A stretch of 64,000 nucleotides of DNA from the NCBI GenBank assembly GCA_016490735.1, contig JAEMWC010000005.1, positions 142,001 to 206,000 of the forward strand, written 5' to 3'. The first letter of the stretch is position 1. Every line of letters starts with the position of its first letter. Under the pieces are notes generated by a model that was not told the DNA's origin, searched no databases, and saw nothing but the letters and a program-made list of their open reading frames with translations. The DNA comes from Pachyseris speciosa (taxonomy: Eukaryota > Cnidaria > Anthozoa > Scleractinia > Pachyseridae). Positions 11,101 through 19,959 of the stretch are shown here, piece after piece. Made by a program: the position numbers and the translations under genes.

Positions 11101-13777
11101 AAAGATGTTGAGGAGTATTTTGGCTGAAGCCCAAGAAAATGCAAGGCAATCTACGGAGAACTTTGTTGCAGATAAAGTACGTAAAATGGGAGCGATGATA
11201 GGTCACTATTTTACAACATTTCAAGCTCTGAATGTCATGTCATGGAAGGGTATGGAGGAGGAAATAAGAAAGATGTACAGCCATGAAAGCATTCGTGATG
11301 CAGAAGAGGAACTTCTTCAGGCTGAAGATGAGTGGAATTCCTTCTTGGAGGGAATAGATGCTAAAATGGACCCTTCGCCAGATGTAAAAACTGAAGCAGA
11401 GCTTTCTGTTGGGTCGAATGGCCCCTGCGAACTCAAGTTAACTGATGTTTCTACAGAAAGGTGGGTATGCATACAGTGTGGCCGGTATTACTATCATGCA
11501 TACTCATGTTACAGCTTGGTGCATTTGCCACAAATTTATTGCCCTTGAGATGGGGGAGGGGTAGGGCATTTATTGTTTGACAGTTGTTTGTTTTTCCTTG
11601 TGATGATCAACTTGATATGCTTCATTCACATGGCTTCCATTTTGGTCAGAAACCACAAGTGAAACCAGTATAAAATAGAACTACCGGGACTGAAGATGTG
11701 AAAGAATGTCGCAATTGTAAACACTACTTGAGCAGTGGTAAAAAAAAATTAGGCTTGACGGGAGTGAAGAGAGTGACACCTGCTACTGTAGGTTGTTTTG
11801 TGTCACTTTCTGGGTTGTCCTATTGAGTGAAACATGCTAAGTCATTGACTTGTCACTACACCATCAGCAAGAGGTATCTCAGTAAAGGTTAAAATGTGGT
11901 CAACAAATACATTGAAGTCAAGGCTTGTCAACATCATAATCATTGCAATTACATGTATAACCTTTCTATAATTTTAAGTGCATGTACTTTGCTGGAAGCA
12001 TAAAGCAAACATAATATTTACTGGTAACTGTTGCTGTCTGTGAATCTGGGGTCTTCTGAGGATACAAGTTTGTTGACTAGTTAACAAAAAACTGACCATG
12101 CGAACTTTTTTTTTACAAGTTTTTTTGTTGTTGATGATGTTGATGTTAGGCACATGTCTGTACAAGACCTCTTAACCTCGACATCCACAGTCCTGATTCT
12201 TCTGCGGCATTTTGCTTGACTGCCATGACGTGACCATGTGGCCCAACTTCAGCATCACAGGGCAGAATTTGAGTCTCAGAATGGACAAGTCATAGTTGTA
12301 AGCTTTGGAAATGTGGTAAGAATAATTACATGTATACTCTTTGCTGTAATACGAGTAGACGTTACAGCTATTCCATAAGCGCAGTTTGGATATTACATGG
12401 CAGACAGCATATGCCAAGATGACGATACATACAAAAAGCACAGGTGAACTAAATACAACCGAGAGGTGCTACTGGTTTTTCCAAGAAAATAACAGAAGGA
12501 AACTTATGTGACAAACTTCATCAAAAATGGTATAATTGCTGATGTCCCATGTCCGCTAAGCCAATATAAATTCTAGAATTGTCTTATCTAATGCTCCAGT
12601 TTTTAATGGGAAAAGAAAAGGGCAGAGCATTGAAAATGGTCAGACCTTTTCATAGTTTGGATGAACTCACCAAAATTCTCACCATCGATGTTATAAAAGT
12701 ACTGCTGGGTTGACAGTTGGTTTTAATAACGACGATTGAGCAACTCCTGGATGGTTTTCAGTCGAGCATCGAAAGAAGTTCTCCTTTGCTCCCGGGAGTG
12801 GAGGGGGGGGGGGGGGGGGGGGAGTACTCCCTATAATGGCCTGTACGGGGAGGCTCCGCCCGAAGGGGGTACCTTTTTCACGCTTTAGGTATATGAGAGG
12901 GTAGGGATTTCATGAGTCAAAGTATATGAAAGAGTAGGGTAATTTGTCATTTAGGTATTTAAAAGGGCCTTTCATTAAAATATTTCGAACACATACCTTA
13001 TGACTGTACGAAGGGGTACTATTTGTCAATGGAAGGTATATGAAAGGGGTACCTTTTCTGTCAAAAATGGTATATAAAAGGATAATGGGTCAGACCTCCG
13101 CGCTGAGCCTCCCCGTATAAATTTTTTTTCGTACCCCCTTCCCTGGGCGTTTGCTTAGGTTTTGCTTTTCTTTGCTCCGCTGTGATTGGTTGGCAAAACC
13201 TGCGCCACTTTCTCAACAAATGAGAAGCAAAACCCAAACCCAATCGCGACTTGCTTTCGAGCATTTTCCCGCGCTTGACGCCGGTTACATGTAATTGCTT
13301 CGATTTCTGATTGGTTCATTGCTTTGTCTGAGTCTGTTGTGATTGACTAAAGTAATTGCTTTGGTTTTGGTTGTACGACACTCAGTTGAAACTCTCAACT
13401 CTTTCCTCGTTCAAAACTGGCAGGATGGAGCAAGGAAATGGCTTCAAGACACCAAATGTGAGTTCAGAATGTTCATTGACCCTGAGCGTAAGCTGTACCG
13501 TTCCCTCGGACTCAAACGATCAGTGGCGAAAGTATGGAGCATCCCCGCCCTTGTTTATTACGCCGAACAGAAGCGCGCAGGACGCAAGCTTGCGGCGATG
13601 TTCGACGAAGATGACCCCACCCAGATGGGAGGAGATTTTGTGTTAGACGAGCACGGAAAACTGGCGCTTGTTCATCGCAGTAAGGTGTCGACTGATAGGC
13701 CTGCAGTGGAGGCACTCTTAGAATGCGTTAGGGGACTTAACGAAGTGAAGACAAAAACGTGTAAAACTAGAATTTAA
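8161..13777 (+). CDS. SELENOL: Selenoprotein L-like, UxxU thioredoxin-fold/peroxiredoxin-like protein
   Basis: Four exons with GT-AG borders and matching phases: 8161-8241, 11060-11460, 12150-12315 and 13424-13777, giving 334 codons with stop. An in-frame TGA upstream of the ATG supports the start. Residues 1-160 are charged and helical (LLQEIEKLRKML) and unrecognised. From about residue 163 the protein reads as an AhpC/TSA_2-type thioredoxin fold: LILLRHFA, then TGA-L-P-TGA (residues 184 and 187), then RDHVAQL, QVIVVSFGNV, DGARKWLQDT, DPERKLYRSLGLKRS and MGGDFVLD. Conserved coding sequence continues in frame after both TGAs, so I read them as selenocysteine. SelL is a known family of aquatic animals whose two selenocysteines form a diselenide in a redox UxxU motif. 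A SECIS-like hairpin lies downstream at 14664-14732. The substrate is unknown. Confidence 0.86.
8725..8900 (+). mobile_element. tRNA-derived SINE fragment
   Basis: The start contains GGCAGCGTGGCCAAGCGGG, a good internal A-box-like tRNA head, followed by TGGAGTGCTGGACTTGCGAAG. The continuation (gatgcttgttaatt, tagccaactg, ttgcctccctcc-like) is SINE body. The B box is missing or degraded, so this is a decayed copy. It lies in intron 1 of the SelL-like gene. Confidence 0.5.
9277..10295. mobile_element. piggyBac-like element with TTAA target duplication
   Basis: The element starts CCCATTG after TTAA (9273-9276) and ends CAATGGG before TTAA (10296-10299). TTAA duplication with CCC/GGG termini is the piggyBac pattern. 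At ~1.02 kb it is too short for a full transposase. Minus-strand ORFs near 9373-9930 (one contains FLDLPPHILEFLSTEDD) are intact for 70-110 residues but match no transposase I recognise. It sits in SelL intron 1. Confidence 0.62.
10335..10985 (+). mobile_element. LINE 5' fragment: PHD-like finger and AP-endonuclease start
   Basis: Around 10415-10530 a frame gives CHLWTHLKC and DWYCSNC, the second half of a PHD-type zinc finger as found in CR1-like LINE proteins. Further on (10800-10970) frames give LFHLNIRSCKKHSVDLEEYL and AIGLSETWLD, the first motifs of a LINE apurinic endonuclease. Several frameshifts and stops break it. It ends about 75 bases before SelL exon 2. Confidence 0.6.
12150..12315 (+). 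other. SELENOL: Selenocysteine-bearing exon 3 of the SelL-like gene
   Basis: The exon follows GATGTTAG and ends GTG|GTAAGA. In the frame set by exon 2 it runs across TGA at 12217-12219, CTG CCA, then TGA at 12226-12228, and stays open to the donor. The residues on both sides (LRHFA before, RDHVAQL after) are the expected redox-motif flanks. No single standard ORF spans this exon, so conventional annotation would end the protein at residue 183 or skip it. Confidence 0.85.
12797..13148. repeat. GTACTCCC/GTACCCCC-bounded dispersed repeat with poly-G
   Basis: A run of G (12798-12821) leads into AGTACTCCCTATAATGGCC. The interior repeats 'ggtatatgaaagggta' variants, and the right edge is the inverted GGCTCAGCG...CGTACCCCC arrangement. 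'GGGGAGGCTCCGCCC' near the left and 'GAGCCTCCCCGTATAA' near the right are inverted. It sits in SelL intron 3. Confidence 0.6.
13150..13410 (+). repeat. Dispersed repeat ending just before SelL exon 4
   Basis: The 3' part 'taattgctttggttttggtt..acgacactca' recurs at 49619-49655 inside the GPCR intron, so this is an interspersed repeat. It contains several ATTGGTT motifs. It ends ~15-40 bases before the exon 4 acceptor at 13421-13423. Confidence 0.5.
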
Positions 13778-13877
13778 CGCGATAATGTATTTTTGAAAGA
13801 TATAGCCAAACCCCATTAGTACAGACGCCTGTCGGTTAGAAAACTTTCTATAATTACGGAGTGGCTTTATTAGTAAT

Positions 13878-14345
13878 GGTAATAGGACTGAGTGGAGTCC
13901 AATTCGGTCTGTAATCATACGAGTGATAACAAAATCGCGCGGTCGTCCGATTTGTTTATCATGAGTATGATTACAGACCGAATTGGACGACACGAAGTCT
14001 TATTACCAATTAATTGATCCTAAAAATTACAATTTCCAAGAAAAGAGGAAGAGCCAAGTTATAAAAGGGAAGGAAATTTTGCATTAAAAGACTGACAAAG
14101 GAAGCGTAAATTGTTTAATGTCGCAGGCTCTGAAATTGACTACGATCAAAATGTATGGTGATTGTAACCAAGGTTGTGATGGTTGATTTAAACTACAACT
14201 TTGAATGTGATTCGTTGATTTAAAATACTACTTTGAATGTGATTGGCTTATTGAATTGTCCGATAACAACTTGACACGTGAATTAGTGGAAAATAGGAGT
14301 TTTTTAAACCAATCACGATCGAGGAAATTGTAATTTTTATGATTA
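13878..14345 (+). mobile_element. Composite hairpin/MITE, copy 1
   Basis: The first part (13878-14007) is a foldback: GGTAATAGGACT..GTCCAATTCGGTCTGTAATCAT on the left, its inverse on the right. The second part (14015-14345) has inverted ends TAAAAATTACAATTTCC and GGAAATTGTAATTTTTA. An inverted copy of the whole arrangement lies at 33321-33811, so the two parts move together. It is in the 3' UTR of the SelL-like gene. Confidence 0.65.
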
Positions 14346-14663
14346 AGCGTGGTATTTTAACGACAGTCTATGGATCGAGAACTAGAAAACTGCTTGCGAT
14401 TGCAGATGCCCAAATCCGCAAACTTAATGCGAGAGTCTCCCATCGCGGTTTTGTATGCAACTCAAGTACAGTCTGTAGTTGCGAAAAGAAGCTTGAAGCT
14501 TGTTGCAGTAATCTATTATCGGTCATACTTCTCATCTGCTGCTCACAGACGTACTATGTTTCGCTTTTATGAGTTGTTCACAAAACAGTGTTTCTCAGTG
14601 TGCCCGCAGTCAGTCAGCGTAAAACCGTCGGTGGAAACTTTTGCATCATATCAAGCTCATGGG

Positions 14664-14732
14664 TATAGCGGAAAAAAATGACGGCTGTGACTGAAACCAA
14701 AGATAAGGTCACTGCTTGAAGAGAAAGCTATA
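14664..14732 (+). promoter_or_regulatory. SECIS element (selenocysteine insertion)
   Basis: The basal stem TATAGC (14664-14669) pairs perfectly with GCTATA (14727-14732). The 5' quartet side is ATGA (14678-14681) and the 3' side is TGA (14717-14719), allowing the tandem non-Watson-Crick G-A pairs. Between them GTGACT (14687-14692) pairs with GGTCAC (14707-14712), and GGC faces GCT. The apical loop starts with AAA, 12 bases after the quartet, the canonical spacing. It lies ~890 bases after the SelL stop codon, on the same strand. Confidence 0.85.
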
Positions 14733-14878
14733 AACTTGAGCTCCGCGATATGCTTGCAACAAAGCCTTGCGGCAAATGAAAGGCAAATTTCTAAATCATG
14801 AATTTCTTCATTTTACTTTGTTCCCTCTCTAAATAGCTAAGTTTCCACCAGCCACGCATTCTCAAAAAATAACATGGT

Positions 14879-14884
14879 AATAAA
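14879..14884 (+). promoter_or_regulatory. Candidate polyadenylation signal for the SelL-like gene
   Basis: AATAAA, about 147 bases past the SECIS, on the coding strand. It is the first such hexamer I see after the SECIS. Confidence 0.45.
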
Positions 14885-15157
14885 CTGAAACGTTTGCTCA
14901 ATGAAAAGAAAACTTTGATTCATATGGTTGTATAGTTTGCATGACGGGCGCTAGAAAGGCGAGAGGAAGTTGGAAAATACGGCGCTCGAGGGGAGCGCGG
15001 CCATTATGAAGACCAACTAGCGAACATTTGAGAAGAAAATTCAAGAAAGAGTTTCATCTTTACCGAGTAAGAAACCTGAATAATAAAGAAGCACATTTCC
15101 AGAACATAACGGTTTTTTATTTCCACTGAGACACTTTCTTTCATTAGTACCTGATGC

Positions 15158-15228
15158 GCTTTAGGAGGGGGGTGAATAGGTTCGCGGATCGACGGATTTC
15201 CTGACCCCTATTCACCCCCCTCCTTTAG
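15158..15228. repeat. Short GC-rich hairpin
   Basis: GGAGGGGGGTGAATAGG near the left is inverted as CCTATTCACCCCCCTCC at the right, with a ~25-base loop. The role is unknown; it may be a degenerate MITE. Confidence 0.5.
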
Positions 15229-15282
15229 ACAACAGCTTCAATTCGCAATTGTGACACTCCATTAATCGGACAACCTTAATTA

Positions 15283-15446
15283 CAGTGGAACCTCGATTTA
15301 ACGAACCTCTATACAACGAAGTCCTCTATATAACGAACGATAATCTTCATCCCGACCTTTTAAAAATGTATGGAAAAGGACCTCGATATAACGAACAAAT
15401 TTCCCTAGTCCCTTGACACTTCGTTGAGTCGAGGTTCCAGATACTG
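15283..15446. mobile_element. pogo/Tigger-like MITE remnant
   Basis: The left end reads CAGTGGAACCTCGATTTAACG after TA; the right end is the inverse of CAGTATCTGGAACCTCGACTCAACG, followed by TA. TA flanks and CAGT..GAACCTCG termini are the pogo-type pattern. Only ~165 bases remain, with internal 'ataacgaac' repeats and no transposase. Confidence 0.62.
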
Positions 15447-16364
15447 TACCGGTCTTAACACTAAAGATAAAGATGTTCCCTCTTGAGGAAAATTAATCGG
15501 TATTTTCTGTCAAAACGCTTTGACTGAAGGCGACAGTGAATCACCGAATTATTTTGTGCCTCGGTGATAACAGCAAAATCTGCAGGTGAAATAATATCTT
15601 CATGAGACGCTTAGTCATATCACTTTACTTCTCGAGTTGTGAGGAAAAAATATGGATGCCAACACAATTTGGATGACCACTGACCAAAGCTTACCGTCTT
15701 TTCTTTATTTGGTAATGGTTTGTCATCGGTATTCTGGTTCGGTTTAAGACGCTGCGCACCTTTGCTAACATTCTGTTAGCGAGCTTATCGCTTGCAAACT
15801 TTCTCAACGCGTTGATCAACATGCCCCTGTTTTTACTGGACGGTGTTTTAAAGAAGCTCTGGTACAGGGGAAAGCAACTAGCGATTATTACTCTTTACAG
15901 CTGGCTGACCCTTCTTAATCCCGCTTCCATGTTGATGTTACTAATCAACGTGTCACCTGAAATATTTTACCTGGAAGACGAATAAGAGACTGAGCTATCT
16001 TCATAGCCCTCGTTCAATGGTTCGTCTGTATTGTCTTGGACTTGTTGTCAGTTTTGCCTTTCCTTGATGCTGACCTTCATAACGGTGATGTCTTGAAGTA
16101 TCGCCAGCTGTTTTTCCGCCAAGGAAAATCATTTTTGGCTTTATTTATGATATTGTTTATCATAGCTGCCGTAGTATTGATCGATTACTCAGCGCGAAGA
16201 CAGACATTGAAGGTAATTAAAGCTAGAAGAATTGTTACAATAGTCCGGTTTACCGTACTTTTCTTAACAAATTAAAAATGTAGCACTGAAGAACTGTGCA
16301 TTATTTTTCGGCTACAAATTTTTATAAGCGGCTTCTAGTCTGAAAACGGGCTCGTGTAAGCACC

Positions 16365-16600
16365 CCAACACTGGCAAACATCATCCAACCAGTTGCTGGG
16401 ACCAGCATAATGGATGCATTTTAAACCAGCCGTGCTGGCTGTTGTTGTTGAAAATTGCTGGGTGTTCTCGTTTCAAGCTGCTAACAACTCCCAGCAACAT
16501 CAAACAGGGTATTCACGGCACCCAACATGTTTGGCCCAACAAAGTTGCATGCTCCTGGCCACCAATATTGCTGGTGCGTTTTCACCGGTTCGGAGATTTT
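16365..16600. repeat. CCAGCA/CCCAACA-rich repeat
   Basis: This stretch is dense in CCAGCA, TTGCTGG, CCCAACA and GTTGGCC-like words, including near-palindromes such as CCAGCCGTGCTGG. It looks like low-copy transposon-derived sequence. No gene is seen. Confidence 0.35.
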
Positions 16601-16699
16601 GCGGATCACAGGCTTGTCTTCTTGTTGTTTTTGTTTTTATTTGTACGTAGAAACGGTGAAAATCGGTGACTGGCTATAAGTGCTTTGGATATTAACTCA

Positions 16700-17590
16700 A
16701 ACGTAGGTAAACATTTAATATCTAACGTGGGTAAACAATCAATCTCTTTTATGGCTACGGACATTTGGAAAGACCTCCCAACTCATTTAAAAAACTCAAC
16801 TGTGTTCACATTTCCGAAATTGAAATGGTTATTTTCAAACTTAAATGGATAGTGGTTCTCGTCCACCTATTTTCGAAGCTAAAACGGCTCTTAAAAGACA
16901 TAAGTACTATCTTTTATTTGCCGTTGGTCAATTTTTTGGAAGCGTATTCCAGGTTCAAGAAAATTTCTTTCCATACAAAAAATGGCTCATTTCTGTTGAT
17001 TTTCAAGTGCAAATGGATAGACCTTGCACTTGATAAAACTTCTTCGTTTTTGTCTATTATTGTAGATACATCCTTCCTCTTCAAAAAGCCGTTGGTCAAA
17101 GTGTTGGTTAGCAGTTATGTGATGTCACACGAGCAAGTTTGCTCTGCCCACTCGGCCGATTTGAGCCCTTTCTTCTCTTATTCTGGGGTTTTCAAAGCGC
17201 GCTCACTTTCAAATTTGCCGCTTCGGTGAGTTTGAATAATTAATGATGTGCACTCATTCTGCCCGATGAAATTAAACGTTATCTACTCTCTGAACAACAA
17301 ATAAAATAAACTTTCGTTTTACTGATGAAGCAACATACTTACATACAAGTAAATAAGTTCATCCTTCTTTGCATTTCTTTTTATTTTATTTTTGTTTTCT
17401 TTTGTTTTACCTGCCACTTAGAATCTAAATTGTTCAGGGAGCTAACAAGAAAACCTACTGGGTTCTTTAGCTTCCTAGCTTGCCCGTTGTTTTTATTTAG
17501 TTTAGATTAATTTTATTTTGTGAATTTTCTAGATTGTAATAAAAAAAATGTGTACACTGACAAAAGCAAATAAAGATTATTAGTATTATC
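16700..17590 (+). mobile_element. LINE 3' end fragment
   Basis: 16750-16830 gives FMATDIWKDLPTHLKNSTVFTF, the 'W-x-x-L-P' segment common at the C-terminus of CR1-like LINE proteins. After several hundred bases without a clear frame, the 3' end shows AATAAAGATTATTAGTATTATC and a trinucleotide-rich tail (17567-17610), typical of a LINE terminus. Confidence 0.45.
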
Positions 17591-17639
17591 ATTATCGTTA
17601 TCGTTATCGTTTTCAGTGCTATGGATTGCTTCCCACAGT

Positions 17640-17901
17640 CTCCTACAACCGGGGCCAATCCTTGGTCCTGAGGTACCAGGGAGAGCTTTTATTTGATGGA
17701 CAGAAACCTTCTCAGTATGTGCGCCGTTCCTAGTAGGACGATCTTTTGCAGCTCGTTAATGTTGCTGGTTCCGGGGATCTTTCCTAAATTCTGGTCCATT
17801 CCCTCGCTAATAAGTCCCAGTGCACCAACAATAACCGGCACAGTCTCTGTCCTCATTCCCCACATTCTCGTGGTTTCAATCTCACGATCTTTATTATAAC
17901 C

Positions 17902-17905
<4 letters not shown>
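17640..17905 (-). mobile_element. LINE C-terminal fragment (R2/NeSL/RTE-like tail)
   Basis: The minus strand encodes TVPVIVGALGLISEGMDQNL and LQKIVLLGTAHILRRFL. A 'VVPVVVGALG ... LQK..LLGTARILR' block is a familiar C-terminal signature of non-LTR retrotransposon proteins. The rest of the protein is absent. A (TTA)n run (17903-17935) lies on the 5' side of this fragment. Confidence 0.6.
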
Positions 17906-17934
<29 letters not shown>

Positions 17935-18076
17935 GTTATGATTATTATTATTATGTGTGAATGATATATGAAATGAATCATATATGAACTGCGGAAATGA
18001 AATCAAATGAAGAATGACCCTCGCAGTTGTGAACGCAATTTATGCAATTGCGAAAAGAAGCCTGAAAAAAATTCAG

Positions 18077-18112
18077 GACTTCAACGGGGTTTGAACCCGT
18101 GACCTCGCGATT
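18077..18112 (-). pseudogene. Inverted 3' half of the tRNA-like head
   Basis: The reverse complement matches the 3' half of the tRNA-like sequence from ATCGCGAGG to the acceptor end GAAGTCC. The 5' half is missing and is replaced by the TTTCCGCAGTTCATATATG junction sequence. Confidence 0.65.
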
Positions 18113-18193
18113 TCCGCAGTTCATATATGATTCATTTCATATATCATTCACACTCATTTTTCTCACGGGAACATATGAACCCACAATCGACCT

Positions 18194-18208
<15 letters not shown>

Positions 18209-18234
<26 letters not shown>

Positions 18235-18282
18235 ATCGCACCGGTAATCGCGAGGTCACGGGTTCAAACCCCGTTGAAGTCC
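18209..18282 (+). tRNA. tRNA-like gene (Thr-GGT-like), probably SINE head
   Basis: The acceptor GGCTTCA pairs with TGAAGTC, the D stem GCTC with GAGC, and the T arm ACGGG-TTCAAAC-CCCGT is perfect. The A box (TAGCTCAGTTGG) and B box (GGTTCAAAC) are intact. The anticodon arm is TCGCA-CCGGTAA-TCGCG; GGT (Thr) would be the anticodon, but the stem does not pair and position 33 is C, not T. With its SINE body and a second copy alongside, it is more likely a tRNA-derived promoter than a working tRNA. Confidence 0.55.
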
Positions 18283-18443
18283 TGAATTTTTTTCAGGCTT
18301 CTTTTCGCAATTGCATAAATTGCGTTCACAACTGCGAGGGTCATTCTTCATTTGATTTCATTTCCGCAGTTCATATATGATTCATTTCATATATCATTCA
18401 CACTCATTTCTCTCACGGGAACATATGAACCCACAATCGACCT

Positions 18444-18458
<15 letters not shown>

Positions 18459-18484
<26 letters not shown>

Positions 18485-18532
18485 ATCGCACCGGTGATCG
18501 CGAGGTCACGGGTTCAAACCCCGTTGAAGTCC
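18459..18532 (+). tRNA. tRNA-like gene, second tandem copy
   Basis: Same structure as the copy 250 bases upstream, differing in the anticodon loop (CCGGTGA in place of CCGGTAA). Acceptor, D and T arms pair; the anticodon stem does not. Probably the head of a second SINE. Confidence 0.52.
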
Positions 18533-18629
18533 TGAATTTTTTTCAGGCTTCTTTTCGCAATTGCATAAATTGCGTTCACAACTGCGAGGGTCATTCTTCA
18601 TTTGATTATTATTATTATCATCATCATAA

Positions 18630-18885
18630 TAGCCGGTAGTTATAGCAAAATTTTTATCTCGTTTGGTCTACTTTAGTTTGCGTCAAAAAAGTGTGCAAAT
18701 TTTCTTCAAATTTTCATAAGAAGTTTCTCGGCATTGGAAGACTTGTTTTATTATTTTTCGGTTTTTATGTCCAGAAACAGCGGAAATCAGTGATTGGATA
18801 TCAGTGCTTCTATTGTTGTGAAAGCTTGATCTCAAATCGTGTCTCTGTAACAGAAATAAATCAGCACCCCAAAAATATATAACTA
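18630..18885 (+). repeat. Repeat shared with 26275-26550
   Basis: A ~255-base block ('tatagcaaa..ttttatctcgtttggt' through 'acagaaataaatc..cagcaccccaaaaatata') recurs at 26280-26550 at roughly 85-90% identity by eye, and a diverged inverse lies near 49330-49450 in the GPCR intron. It probably belonged to the duplicated GPCR unit. Confidence 0.5.
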
Positions 18886-19621
18886 TCAAGCTGAAGGTGA
18901 ATACACTCACGTGAGAATAACAACAACTATTTATTTTATCTGAATCACAGTTGAACCCTCCTTTCTCTTAAAATCTTTTAGCTATAAAAAATAAAACAGA
19001 GGTAGCTGCTGTTGCAAAATTTTCAAACCACCTCTCACTTCTCACCGTAAAAATGCGCTTTTGTTCCTGTATGCATGCAAATACCTTTGAAGAACATTCT
19101 ATACACCTGTGATAAAGAAGCCAAGTGACAACACAGTCTCCTGTTCTCATAGCCGTAATGATGGAATGCATGGATTCTCGGCATTCTTCATATGTTAAGT
19201 TGTCTTTTGGATAAAATTACCAATACTACCGATATTTTCCTTTTGCAGAGAGATCACACCAGCCAAAACTGTGGCTTAGTAACAATTATTGCATTCTTGG
19301 TGTATTATCCCATTCATAGTGTTTATGGTAGGTGATCGAGTAAGGCTCGATAGCGATGTCAGTCATGCTGGATGGCCTGGGTTCCTGGCCCAGTTCATCA
19401 TTTTTCTCTCCAGCGGAATCAATCCCTTCATCGATTGTTTCCAAACCAGACGATTTCGCTCGGCCCTGAAACAGCTTCTTAGAGATCCCCGTGGAAAGAG
19501 TCCATTCCAAGAGTTGAAGGAAAAACAAATGGTCCCACGGCATGTTCCACTTCAACCTGCAAGAAAAGCTTCAAGGAGCAATAACACCAGTTATACACCA
19601 GGAGGGCTAGTCACATCGAAA

Positions 19622-19663
<42 letters not shown>

Positions 19664-19959
19664 AATAATAATAATGTTTAATAGGTTTTTTACTTATATT
19701 GCTCCTTTTACATCTAAATGTGAACAAAAGCGCATCACAGTAACTATCTTAATAATATAATATAAATGATAAAAACGAAAACAGCGAAAACATCACTCAA
19801 TGTGAATTCGGTGTACGAATATCCAACGAGGTGGGCGAGGATAAAGAAGAATGTCATGTTAAGTTAGCGTGGGTGGAAAGTCGCCGGCACACTCCTCCAG
19901 CCTCTGAATGAAGAAGGTGCACAACTGAGAATAACTATCCTTGGGAAGCAAGAGTATAA

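Larger units (their letters stand above)
17952..18608. mobile_element. tRNA-SINE cluster: palindrome plus tandem copies
   Basis: Two tandem units 250 bases apart each carry a tRNA-like head (18209-18282 and 18459-18532). Each is followed by 'tgaatttttttcaggcttc', 'gcaattgcataaattgcg' and 'ttcatttgattt'. The left part (17952-18135) is an inverted copy of the unit's 3' region, so 17952-18112 forms a large palindrome with 18247-18390. TCATATATGATTCATTTCATATATCATTCAC recurs between units as the junction sequence. Confidence 0.72.
15719..19681 (+). pseudogene. GPCR pseudogene A (two exons)
   Basis: Exon 1 (about 15719-16212) resembles exon 1 of the intact receptor at 48266-50395: ANILLASLSLANFLNALINMP (helix 2), then helices 3-5 in shifting frames, ending at donor AAG|GTAATT. 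Exon 2 (19249-19681) follows TTTTGCAG and gives GWPGFLAQFIIFLSSGINP (helix 7) and RRFRSALKQLLRDP. Helix 1 is mostly lost, helix 3 has an 18-base deletion after ACTAATCAACGTG, and helix 6 is interrupted by a stop. The tail ends in a (GAT)n run coding ~15 aspartates. The intron (~3 kb) holds a LINE tail and SINE copies. Confidence 0.8.

Noticed and set aside
11461..11548. Continuation of exon 2 past 11460 to the stop at 11548
   Set aside because: A GTGGGT donor lies at 11461 and the downstream exon fits the resulting phase exactly; the extension reads as intron.
13343..13423. Start of the SelL-like protein at ATG 13343
   Set aside because: Those 27 codons lie in a dispersed repeat and intron; the DGARKW exon starts after CAG at 13421-13423 and joins exon 3 in phase.
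13780..13860. SECIS candidate immediately after the SelL stop (TTGAAAGATATAGCC..)
   Set aside because: No ATGA quartet and no pairing across the loop; the candidate at 14664-14732 meets all criteria.
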